Shown: positions 1 to 8,280 of the stretch, piece by piece
Layout: every line of letters begins with the position of its first letter
Numbering within the stretch: the first letter of the stretch is position 1
DNA from: Amoeboradix gromovi
Taxonomy: Eukaryota; Sanchytriomycota; Sanchytriomycetes; Sanchytriales; Sanchytriaceae
Reading direction: 5' to 3'
DNA: 13,273 nt
NCBI GenBank assembly: GCA_018985225.1
Contig: JADGIF010000237.1
Location: forward strand, 1 to 13,273
Made by a program: the position numbers and the translations under genes
The notes under the pieces: generated by a model
Database searches by the model: none
What the model was told of the DNA's origin: nothing
Seen by the model: the letters and a program-made list of their open reading frames with translations, nothing else

Positions 1-804
1 TGAAGTGTAATAGTGATATTTTATTTGAAATAAAGATTGGATGAAAGAGTAAGAGAATAGCTGTACAGAATATTTATTTTCCTTTTATACTCGCCAACTC
101 CGCAACTAGCTGAATGTCCACTCGCCTCTTAAATCCATAAAATTAATAAAGCTGAAATAATGTTCCAAGTTGTTACAGAAAGTTTGTCCAGTTTTTATAT
201 TTGATGTCCCGTATGTACTACTCAAACTTCTACAATGCTGTGAAGAAGCCCAATTTATAGAAATAAACATATAAAAGCTTTTGTTCACTAATGAATACAG
301 ACCATTTGACGGCAAGGAACATGTAATGGATTGATTGTTTTATGAGTATCTCTTAGAAAATTCTTGGTACTCTAAGAAACCATGACTTTCAATGAGGAGC
401 AATAAATTACTTTTTATTACTTTCCATCTCATATCTAGTATTCTTCCTATATCATCATACTCCTAGGCAATACCTTCCTCAGTGTTACCTTCAAATACAT
501 CAAATCCGTTTTATCTTTTTCTTTCAATCCTTTACTCCGTGTCTACTTTTTTAGTGGATTAAAATGTTTTCCATATTCAAGATTATTGATCTGCGACTGC
601 AATTAGAAGACGCGGCAATGTAAATGGGCTACAACTTAATAAATTCTGACTTGTAAAAAGCAGGTGCGATAGTAAAGTGCGCTAATTTGTAATGTAAAAC
701 ATTTTGTGTCAATAAAATTGAGTTTGTTTTGCATCATAGATTATGGCTTTTTTAATGTTTTATTCAAACATCTCATCTAAATTCAATAGGCCAAAAGATT
801 CAAA
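1..804. other. Left-end region without a convincing gene
   Basis: No intact gene is supported here. The stretch is AT-rich with stops in every frame. A 69-codon minus-strand frame (106-315) starts with ATG but shows no recognisable domain. A more protein-like minus-strand reading at 340-542 is listed separately. The last 100 bases or so should contain the promoter and 5' leader of the gene starting at 805; I see no clear TATA box there. Confidence 0.5.
340..542 (-). pseudogene. Possible decayed or spliced coding fragment, unknown protein
   Basis: On the minus strand, 462 down to 340 reads as 40 sense codons followed by TAA. The reading begins E-Y-D-D-I-G-R-I-L-D-M-R-W-K and ends F-S-K-R-Y-S, a protein-like mix with a hydrophobic core. 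Directly upstream, 463-488 could be a 26-nt GT-AG intron (GTAACA...CCTAG). Removing it would join an 18-codon open segment (542-489, Lys-rich). Upstream of 545 the same frame continues for about 20 codons beyond a TAG. There is no start codon and no family match that I recognise. It may be the last exon of a gene, a pseudogene, or chance. The confidence is low because antisense frames in this genome often look protein-like. Confidence 0.22.
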
Positions 805-1947
805 ATGAAGATTCTCAAGAAATTGAAATCTTATTTTGAAGAGCCTAGCGATTTAAACGAAAAAAATAACACCCAAGACACACGTATTACTAATAACATC
901 GATGCGAATGTTTTGCTCATTAATCCTAATGCGCATCCAAAAAAAATTGAAATTCAGAAAACTGAAAAGGTATCAGATATAAGCATTTACGGACAAACAC
1001 CTAACATCAACATCCCAAAGTCTCCGAAAATGGCTGCGCCTATGTCTCATGCCAATCATAAGAAGCCGAAACCATTTTTGAAAGACATATCTGATAGATC
1101 AGAAAAATTCAGCATTGAAGCCAACACCTCATTTAATGAAATTAGTGAAAACGAATTAGAAGTGCTCATTCCCAACATATCGGTAGAAGAGTTAGATGAT
1201 TTTTCGTATGATTCTGTTCATGGGAGCTCAACGCAATCAACGGGACAATCAGTTGCCAATTCAAACAACAAGTTCAACTTTAAGTCTCACAATCAGCCCA
1301 GTCTAGAGGATGAAGACAAGCTTAAATGGATACCTCGCAATGTCGAAATAGACGATAAATTTGACTGTTCTGAATCCAACAGCGAAAATTTAAATAACTT
1401 GATTGCATTGAATTGTTTTGAGAATTTCACTGCTAATAATATCAGGCGAAAGTCTGAGGCTGATTGTGACTTCAAGTTTTACAATCACACACGTGAGCGT
1501 TCTGAGTCGCTTAGAGGTAGTTCCACTGCTGGACTCACAAGCACTTTTGAAAATATCAGTACTTCACATATTGATATAATCTCTACCGGAATCAAAGACA
1601 TTGAGTTCTTGAAGCAACTAGATGAATTGGACAAATTGCGTAACAAGTCTGATTCAGATCATGACTCATACATTGATTACGATGTCTATTTAGAAGATAA
1701 AATCAGATATTTTCAAAAGCGTGGAATCAATCTCCTCGAGAAGTTAGAATCATGCAACCAATCGCAGTTAGATCAAAGTAATGAGCACTCTTTTATGAAT
1801 TCAGGTATCATTGAATTAGAGGAGTATGTGGATTACGACTCTGAACATTCGCTGTTTGACAATCCAAACAGCGTCGAGTTTGAACAGTTCATCGATCCGG
1901 ACAGCAAGCTAGTCGACTCCAAGTGTCAACTAAACATAAACCACTAA
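805..1947 (+). CDS. Acidic, low-complexity orphan protein (380 aa)
   Basis: An uninterrupted frame of 380 codons starts at an ATG in a good context (CAAA before ATG) and ends in TAA. I do not recognise the protein. It is rich in Ser, Asn, Asp and Glu, has no signal peptide or membrane segment, and looks largely disordered. Two stretches look foldable: a basic amphipathic N-terminus (M-K-I-L-K-K-L-K-S-Y-F) and a helical, charged part at about residues 258-315. Short motifs include R-R-K-S at 214-217 and R-E-R-S at 230-233, both of the basophilic (PKA-type) phosphosite form, and K-P-F-L-K-D-I-S-D-R at about 89-98. The acidic C-terminal 60 residues repeat D-Y-D-S-E-H/D-P-D-S-like blocks. An intracellular regulatory or scaffold protein is possible, but this is inference only. 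It converges on ARP3 with 32 bp between the stops. Confidence 0.75.
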   Translation: MKILKKLKSYFEEPSDLNEKNNTQDTRITNNIDANVLLINPNAHPKKIEIQKTEKVSDISIYGQTPNINIPKSPKMAAPMSHANHKKPKPFLKDISDRSEKFSIEANTSFNEISENELEVLIPNISVEELDDFSYDSVHGSSTQSTGQSVANSNNKFNFKSHNQPSLEDEDKLKWIPRNVEIDDKFDCSESNSENLNNLIALNCFENFTANNIRRKSEADCDFKFYNHTRERSESLRGSSTAGLTSTFENISTSHIDIISTGIKDIEFLKQLDELDKLRNKSDSDHDSYIDYDVYLEDKIRYFQKRGINLLEKLESCNQSQLDQSNEHSFMNSGIIELEEYVDYDSEHSLFDNPNSVEFEQFIDPDSKLVDSKCQLNINH

Positions 1948-1979
1948 ATAAATACTATTTTGAATCAATTTTATTTATT
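1947..1979. terminator. Shared 3' end region with polyadenylation signals on both strands
   Basis: The intergenic gap between the convergent stops is 32 bp. AATAAA occurs on the + strand at 1947-1952, overlapping the last base of the stop codon of the 380-aa gene. On the minus strand AATAAA occurs twice, at 1974-1979 and 1970-1975, immediately after the ARP3 stop. The two 3' UTRs must therefore overlap, which shows how compact the genome is. Confidence 0.55.
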
Positions 1980-3219
1980 TTATCCCATTTGTCCAAATAC
2001 TCGAGAATGTCTAACAATTCCAGGCCCGTATTCCTCGTAATCTTTTTTACTGTGACAATATTGTAGAAACTCAGGAGTGCTAGCTAGCAGTGATCCTCCA
2101 AACCAGACAGCGTACCTTTGTTTCTTATGGGTGACCACATTTACATCAATCGGGGCTGGCTTCATTTTAGATACTACGTTAATAACAAGTACTTTGTTCT
2201 GCGTATGCTAATCTCTCATCAACTGATCTCTTAATGTCCCGCTGCAATCTTCTTCCAAAATCCTTGTACATGGTGGAACCTCCACTTAACACAATGTTTT
2301 TGTATAAACCTCTTCTGGTATCAATTGGACAGCTCTGTATGCTATGATCTACACTGTCTGGCAAGCTGGTAGTAAAGTCTGGATTACAAATCTCTGGACT
2401 AAAAAATGATTCAGGTCCCATAAATCGTTCGTAGCCAACATCAATGGTGTATTCTTTCTTTGTTATGCTGTGATAGTCCGTGTGCTGCTTGATATACTTG
2501 TCGGGTTCTTGTTCAAATTTTTTAAACTCTTTAACAACATCAGGGCATGTATAGCTGTAAAGTTCTTTAATTCTTTGACTGATTAAGAGCGAGTCTTCTG
2601 GTGGAATAGGTTCGTTTCTATCTCTTAAGCACTGTTGGATAAATTGGGTGATATCTCTACCAGCAATTGGAACATGTTTAATGGCACTACCAATGACATA
2701 TCCCTCAGCAACAGGTATAACATGGGTAACACCATCTCCACTATCAATAACAGTTCCCGTTAATGAGTAATTCTTTTCTTTGTTTTGGATCCAGGAAGCA
2801 GCCAAAGCCAAAACTGCTTGAACAGCGATATACAAACCAGGTACGTTAAAAGTCTCAAAGAATATTTCGGCAGTATACTCTCTGTTTTCTGGAGGATTTA
2901 GTGGCGGTTCGGTTAGCAAAATATTATGCTGTTCGGGATCACAATGCAATACGTTCATTAACGAATATTGCCAAAATGATTCCATGTCATCCCATTGATC
3001 TACCATGCCATGCTTCATAGGATAGCTAATTTGATAAGTCTTTTGGGCAAAGGCATCGTCACCAATATACATGTCTAAATCATTCAAAGGTCTTTTTGTC
3101 AGCTGGGAGGTAAGCGGCTGTTTACTTATTACAGTAGGAATGATATATTGGGGATCGTTATTCCCAGCATATCCCATTTTAGTATAACCAGTACCGCAGT
3201 CTAAAACAATATTGGCCAT
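1980..3219 (-). CDS. ARP3: Actin-related protein 3 (Arp2/3 complex), two exons
   Basis: Encodes the Arp3 subunit of the Arp2/3 complex, which nucleates branched actin filaments at cortical patches and the leading edge. Exon 1 is 3219-2193 and exon 2 is 2173-1980; together they give 406 aa, close to the usual 410-450. The N-terminus carries the phosphate-1 motif D-C-G-T-G-Y-T-K with the Arp3-type continuation M-G-Y-A-G-N. The central [12 protein letters not shown] is phosphate-2, and [13 protein letters not shown] near residue 315 is the adenosine site. Exon 2 supplies the family's C-terminal [13 protein letters not shown] block. The exons join in frame only when a 19-nt intron is removed (Gln342, then Ile split by a phase-1 intron). 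The ATG at 3219 gives the expected family N-terminus, slightly shorter than in animals. The identification is secure. Confidence 0.96.
2174..2192 (-). other. 19-nt spliceosomal intron in ARP3
   Basis: On the coding strand the intron reads GTACTTGTTATTAACGTAG: GT donor, a TTAAC that resembles the fungal branch site TACTAAC, and a TAG acceptor. Unspliced, exon 1 stops at TAA inside this stretch. Removing it restores a continuous Arp3 C-terminus ([12 protein letters not shown]). It sits in phase 1. The length is far below the usual fungal minimum. Confidence 0.9.
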
Positions 3220-3596
3220 ATATTAATGTTTCACAACTGGAGAACAGAAAAATAAATTTGAAATATACTCAAAACTCGCAAGAGCGATAGAGTTGCTTAC
3301 ATCGCAGCATTGCGAGCAATTATTCAAGAGAAAGAAAGTGCTCTTTTGCAACTAGCTAGAGACCGCCTAGAAACAAGGAATGTCTTGAAATACGTGCATG
3401 CCAGTTGAATCCATTATCAACGCAATCCCCACATTGTAGTTGCTGACACAAGTATTACGTTTTCATTCTCAAATCATAAGAATCCTCATACTGTGTGCAT
3501 CATACCGTGCTAGAAACACGGCTCAATCCAGACATTATGAATTTTTTCAAGTCTGTCATAAACAAAAGGCAAATAAAAATCAAATTTATATTTACT
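3220..3596. other. Intergenic region upstream of ARP3, with a coding-like + strand stretch
   Basis: This 377-bp gap holds the ARP3 promoter and the 3' flank of the LPMO gene. From 3262 to 3408 the + strand is open for 48 codons and reads like a charged helix: S-D-R-V-A-Y-I-A-A-L-R, then E-K-E-S-A-L-L-Q-L-A-R-D-R-L-E-T-R-N, ending TGA. It has no ATG of its own. An ATG at 3226 lies in the same frame but is separated by TAA and TGA codons, and I see no GT-AG intron that would remove them. A small perfect stem, CCGTG/CACGG, lies near 3506-3522. The remainder shows nothing recognisable. Confidence 0.35.
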
Positions 3597-6500
3597 TCAA
3601 GAGCAATCACTTGTAACAAATCTAGCATCTTGGCATTCTACCTTTCCTTTAACCAGTTTGCACACAGTGCCATCAGGACAATCTCTCTCCAACCATTTTC
3701 CGACTAAGGAAGAATCGTCGTTTCTCTTCATGAATCTCATAAGCCATTTCTTTTGTGGCGTTTGCAGGCACTGCGCATACCTGTTGTTACTTGCACAAAC
3801 CTCTGGATACTCAAGAGGGTCACATGCCTGTCCGTCGGTTATGCTCAAGCACTTGACATCATCAGTACTGCTTCCATAAACACTGCTCTCTTCCACTTCT
3901 AAGGGACATATTTTTGGTACTTCTAGCATATCGGTAATTGCTATACAACTAAACGGCTCGTTGTTACAAAACGTTCCTTCTCCGCATGGCTGTATTTCCC
4001 ATTTACCTAAATTAATTAACCAATACCATTTACACAAATACCAAAGTCTCTTCCACTGCATTTATATTCGCCTTCTGTGGAGCATGATGAGTGATTTATT
4101 ATTTCGCGTACACAATAATCATTTGACTGTGTGTATTGTTCTCTAGCCGAAGAATAGTGGTTGTAATAGCCCTCCGTGTGATCTGGTAGAGCTACATCCG
4201 TTATCCATGGTATGGTTGAAGACACATCACTAATACCAACATTGCCATCAGTGTTCGTGGCAGCGGCTGTAGTTGTGATGAAATCAATGGTGCTAGATGA
4301 TTCTATGGTTGGCATTGTGTAGTAAGTAGAGTCAGAGCGACTAATACCACTAATTCCAACGCTTCCATATGTGCTGGTTGCCATGGATTCGGTAGTTTTT
4401 ATAGCTACACTGGTAGTAACATCTACATTGCCTTCAGAGTCTGTGTGAGAGCTTATAAAGTAAGTAATAGTCTCAAACACACTTGCAGTTACTGTTTCTG
4501 CAGCACATTGAGTGGTTGATACGTCTGCTACATTTAATTCACCGCTTGTTCCATTTGTAGAAATTGTTGAATTGCAATCCACCTGACTTGGCCAGTCGCA
4601 TATAATTTTAAATAGTGCATCTGGCCTGCATATAGTTCCAGAGCTGCAATCCTTTTCAATCCATTTACCATTGGAGCACTGCACAAACCCATGCCCGTTA
4701 CATTTGTAATCGTTTTCACTACATGTCTCTGTAAGATCAACTAAAGGATTGCAAGACTCAGTTGTTGCAGATGTGTTTTCGTTCGTACCAACATCTGCTA
4801 TGCTAGCTACTGAATCAGTAGCGTTACAGGTAGGACTATAACTACAAGTAGCACCTGCACCTTCTATACTCTCACAAAATAAACCTGCACTACATGATTG
4901 AACAGCCCATCCAGATGTCCCACATATGGCAAAATCAGTCTCACTGACGCATATTGGGGTATCTATTGACCATTCACAAGTAGTACTATTCTTAATGTTC
5001 AGGGATGATTGACAACCCTTATTGGCAGCCCATTCATATGGATTAGACTTATCAATAGGAAGAGCATCAACAGAAGTATTGTTACAAGAGTCTACAGTAG
5101 GATAGCCGCAAGTGATTCCTCCGTCTTGAATAGATTGACAAGCTAGACCAGCTGGACATTTTAGTGCTGCAAAAGTGTTGTTTGGTGTACATTGGACGAA
5201 ATCGACTCCGCTACATTTATAAGTATCGACAGCGAAATCACAAGGGCTATTGTCTGGAGTTATGGCACATTTGTCCTCATTAGAAGCTGGCTCAGTAGCA
5301 GGCTCTAATTCAACTTGAGTTTTGACTGGGGTAGAAGCAGTACTAAATGGATGAACATTTGAACAGCTTGATACCCTACCGCAAATAACACCAGGTCCCT
5401 CCATAGATTGGCAGTAAGTTCCCTCACCGCAAGAACGAACAACGTATCCCTTTGAAGTACATACAGCAAAATCTGTAGAATCCACACAAACAGGAGTGTC
5501 TTTATTCTGATTGCATTCAGTACCAGTTACTATATTGGAGTTGCAATCTAACGGTGGAGCCCAGGATAATGGATTGGATTTATCAACAGCTGTGACGGCT
5601 TTAGCGTCAAATGGACAGGAATCAGCAGTAAGAAACCCGCACTCAACTTCAGAGGCTGACAATTGATTACATTGAGTACCAGCTCCACACAATCTGTTTT
5701 TGTATTTGTTACCAACACACTGGACATAATTTCTGCCACTGCAAGTATAAGAGTCAGTTTCACATTCTGTATCTTCAGGTATAACTTCACAATTTCTATC
5801 CCTCTTGTATAAAGCAGGGCACATTGGTGCTTCTATAGTACATTCAATTTTAAACTCATTCCGTTGCTGACAATGGGTCCCACTAGCACAACTTTTTTGA
5901 ATCCATACGTTGTTATCGCATTGAAAGAATCCGTCACCAACGCATCTATACTCACCTTGTAAACACCCAAGCTGCTTATCAGCAACAGGTAAGCCACATT
6001 TAGCAAATGTCGGATTTTCAGTTGTTTTAGAATCAGTTGCAGCAGTAACACTACTTGCGTCTACACTATCATAATTTGTTGGACACACAGGTCCATTTCC
6101 AGGCCAGTCACATAGAAATCCCAGTCCGTTATTTATAGGTCTACATTGAGTACCAGGTGCGCAAGAAGCTCTCTTCCATAAGAAGGTAGCCTTGTTATTT
6201 ATAACTCCTGGTGCACATCTAATGAAATCAGTACCATAACATCTATCATAGTCGGTACCAGGTGTGCACTGTGTTTCTGGTTCAACAATCGCAGGACAAC
6301 CATTAGGAATGTTAGTAGGAGTCGAAGCTGCTGTAGTTGTAGCTGGCGCAGTTGTGGTAGACTTTTTGGAGGTGCTTGAAGATTTACTTGATGTAGTTGT
6401 AGAAGCCTTAATTGTAGTTGTAGATGCCTTTGTTGTAGAGGCCTTTACTGTGGTTGTAAAAGCCTTTGTTGTGGTTGTAGATGCCTTAATTGTGGTTGTA

Positions 6501-7318
6501 GCACTTGGTGCACCGAGACAGATTTGCTTAGGATTAGAAGAGTCAGCAATTCCTTGTAAATCAGAAGCGCAAAGTGCAGGATTTACACTTAAACTACAGC
6601 CAACACGAGGATCACAGTCATAATTAACAGGTTGCTTGCCAATATCGATATCTACATTTGTTGCCTCAGTTGAAGATGGATCTGCGAAACAGAAATCCCC
6701 AAATTTTGTATTCTTTAAAATAGTTTCCACAGCTGGACCACCACTCTTAACGCATCCAGGCGCACTGTTTGAAGGCAAAGCATTTTTCAAACAAGATTTA
6801 CCAACATAAGGACCATCAGTTTGAATCTCGATTAGGGAGCATCCATAATAAGGAGCAAAGGCATTACCGACTAGGCCGGTCCATTGCAGTACGTATTTAC
6901 CAGCTTTTAGATTCATTGGAATTTTCACAGTGGTGTCAAACCGCTCAATATCAGTAGTGCTCTTTTGGTAATCACAGCCACCACGACCGTTACATGGATG
7001 TACACAGTCACCGTATGCATATCTACCTGGACGTTCATCAATACCATAGCAAGCCAGTTTAAGTACATTTTGTTGGAAAGTTAATTCATTAATGGAGTCA
7101 AAAGGAACAAAACTTAATTTTACATAGCCACCACCATGATTGTTACTAACCCAACCAACTTTTAATCGATCGCCAGGACTAACTTTGTTTGTTGGACTAG
7201 AACTAGTAAAGGCCTCGCAACTAGGAGTTAAAATTCCACCTCTACTTGGATTTGTGTTAAATGGGAGAGGACAGGACATCCATGAATGACCAGACACAAC
7301 CAACAAGTTGAAAAGCAT
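3597..7318 (-). CDS. Secreted LPMO-like enzyme with nine CBM19-type chitin-binding modules, two exons
   Basis: Exon 1 is 7318-4027 and exon 2 is 4006-3597, giving 1,233 aa. A very short hydrophobic leader (residues 1-10) precedes His11, so the mature protein should begin H-S-W, as an LPMO must. His61 in the N-N-H-G-G-G loop is the candidate second copper ligand, and Y-Y-G-C at 157-160 resembles the LPMO axial-Tyr strand. A T/S/K-rich linker (about 272-336) leads to Cys-rich modules of the CBM19 pattern (C...G-x-x-F-x-x-C...G-x-W-...-C-x-x-G-T-x-C...C). They lie at about 341-412, 450-501, 518-569, 599-652, 692-746, 780-832 and 864-915. After a Ser/Thr-rich spacer (about 920-1068) come two more, at about 1078-1135 and to the C-terminus. 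The likely role, by inference, is oxidative chitin or related glycan cleavage at an extracellular surface. The exact LPMO (AA) family is not assigned. Modules 3-4 and 5-6 are a tandem duplication. Confidence 0.85.
4007..4026 (-). other. 20-nt intron in the LPMO-CBM19 gene
   Basis: The coding strand reads GTATTGGTTAATTAATTTAG. Without splicing the frame ends at TAA just after V-N-G-I-G. Removing the 20 nt gives C-V-N-G-K-W-E followed by C-G-E-G-T-F-C, the same N/S-G-K-W...C-x-x-G-T-x-C core seen in the gene's seventh module (S-N-G-K-W). It is in phase 1, like the ARP3 intron. A nested 14-nt alternative (donor at GTTAAT) is also in frame but would leave N-G-I-G-K-W, a poorer fit. Confidence 0.88.
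4826..5767 (-). repeat. Tandem duplication of a two-module CBM19 unit
   Basis: Modules 3-4 (about 5767-5363) and 5-6 (about 5251-4826) share landmarks in order: C-G-[FY]-x-T-x-D-S-C, then D-K-S-N-P-x-x-W, then D-T-P-[VI]-C-V, D-F-A-[VI]-C and C-[QE]-S-[MI]-E-G. Modules 1, 2 and 7 lack the D-K-S-N-P element. The pair was therefore duplicated as one block after the single modules had diverged. Confidence 0.7.
6311..6505 (-). repeat. Degenerate minisatellite encoding a Thr-rich linker
   Basis: A short degenerate repeat encodes K-A-[SF]-T-T-T-[IVT]-type units (residues about 275-316), followed by S-S-K-S and T-A-P-A-T-T-T. Such Ser/Thr-rich stretches are typical of O-glycosylated linkers between a catalytic domain and binding modules. 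The antisense strand is open here only because of this repeat (it reads as poly-Val) and is not a gene. Confidence 0.7.
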
Positions 7319-7555
7319 TCTGTTTGATAAAATTGGGCATCAGTAGCACTTTATAGTCCGACGCAGACATCACATGTTATTCTGGTACACCGTAATCTTG
7401 GCATTTTCTTGGCATACGTCTAAATGACGATGATATTTGGTTTTTACGCAAAAATAGGTCAGTTTAATGGTATTTAGGCTTAAATCAATCTATCTTTTTA
7501 ATTATTTGCTTTACCTTGAAATCTTTACGATATAAACGCTGAAACAATAGGGATA
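7319..7555. promoter_or_regulatory. Divergent promoter between the LPMO gene and the small TPR-like ORF
   Basis: The 237-bp gap separates two head-to-head starts. On the minus strand TATAAA occurs at 7355-7350, 32 nt before the LPMO ATG, implying a very short 5' leader and supporting that ATG. On the + strand TATAAA occurs at 7531-7536, only 20 nt before the ATG at 7556. Both assignments rest on sequence and position only. Confidence 0.5.
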
Positions 7556-7834
7556 ATGGAAAATCTTTTGATTAAATTACACTTTGAGACAAACGTGACT
7601 AAAAACGTGGAAAACATAATACAACTGAACTACCAGCTATCTTCAGAATATTTTAAAATGCAAATGTGGGCAGAGAGTGAAAGACATGCTAGAACTGCGT
7701 ATAATATATGCAGAAGTAACAAAATCGTGAACTTAAATGTTGTCAAGTTATTGATAGAGATATTCCGAGCGACTGGTAATATCTCTCAGGAAAAGATATT
7801 TATTGGAATAGAAACTAAACTATCACAATTGTAG
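7556..7834 (+). CDS. Small all-helical TPR-like protein (92 aa)
   Basis: An open frame of 92 codons runs from ATG (context GATA before ATG) to TAG, with a TATAAA 20 nt upstream. No signal peptide or membrane segment is seen. Residues about 22-55 resemble a tetratricopeptide hairpin: L-N-Y-Q-L-S-S-E-Y-F-K then W-A-E-S-E-R-H-A-R-T-A-Y-N-I-C, with small residues at helix contacts. A second helical pair follows at about 57-90. Such folds mediate protein-protein contacts. I cannot assign it to a named family. It may be a complete micro-TPR protein or the detached C-terminal part of a longer gene; no upstream exon is evident. Confidence 0.5.
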   Translation: MENLLIKLHFETNVTKNVENIIQLNYQLSSEYFKMQMWAESERHARTAYNICRSNKIVNLNVVKLLIEIFRATGNISQEKIFIGIETKLSQL

Positions 7835-8280
7835 CTTTTAAAAAACGTTGTCATTCATAGTTTAGCGGACTCAACCTTCAGCGACGCAATGATGTTAAAG
7901 TTTAACAATGGAAATTGCAGCTAGCAGTTTCACTGCAAATTGCTTTCTTAGTAGTACTCTCAAAATTGATCGCCTTAGTACACAATGTAATTGATGCTGA
8001 GTCTTGAATAATATCAGAGTACCCATTTCTTTAGATTCTGTCTTGTCCAGAATTATCTTCGAATGACATTCATGTAAACGGCGGTTTAGAGTTTGCGGGC
8101 GTATCCCATCCGTTGATCTTAGTTATACCGAGCAATAAATTGCATCTTCTGGACATATTTTGTTTAAGTTTCTTGTAAATCACTTTAAAAGGTGCAACTA
8201 TTTGATTAATCTGATGGGGTACCAACTCTTGAAATGCTCGATCAAAGTTTAATTCTCAACAGAATAAATTTATTAAAAAA
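7835..8280. other. Intergenic region between the TPR-like ORF and the receptor gene
   Basis: This holds the 3' flanks of the two neighbours. An AATAAA signal for the receptor lies on the minus strand at 8274-8269, 7 nt past its stop codon. Most of the rest is the possible pseudogene described next. Confidence 0.5.
7902..8255 (-). pseudogene. Possible decayed protein gene with in-frame stops
   Basis: One minus-strand frame runs from 8255 to the TAA at 7902-7904 with only two internal stops: TGA at 8072-8070 and one TAA. The first 61 codons are open and protein-like (F-D-R-A-F-Q-E-L-V-P-H-Q-I-N-Q-I-V, then I-Y-K-K-L-K-Q-N-M-S-R-R-C). After the TGA the frame continues M-S-F-E-D-N-S-G-Q-D-R-I-stop-R-N-G-Y-S-D-I-I-Q-D. 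There is no ATG at the head and no family I recognise. Both internal stops are one C-to-T change from Arg or Gln codons. It lies just downstream of the receptor gene on the same strand but past its polyadenylation signal. Confidence 0.3.

Noticed and set aside
106-315. 69-codon minus-strand frame with ATG
   Set aside because: The composition is unremarkable, no motif is seen, other frames of the same stretch look equally plausible, and no promoter or splice context supports it.
4007-4020. 14-nt intron alternative in the LPMO gene
   Set aside because: It is in frame but leaves two extra residues in the conserved N-G-K-W core; the 20-nt intron with a GTATTG donor fits the module and resembles the ARP3 intron.
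6264-6623. 119-codon + strand frame rich in Val (poly-V repeats)
   Set aside because: It is the antisense of the Thr-rich linker repeat of the LPMO gene; the composition is a by-product of the repeat.
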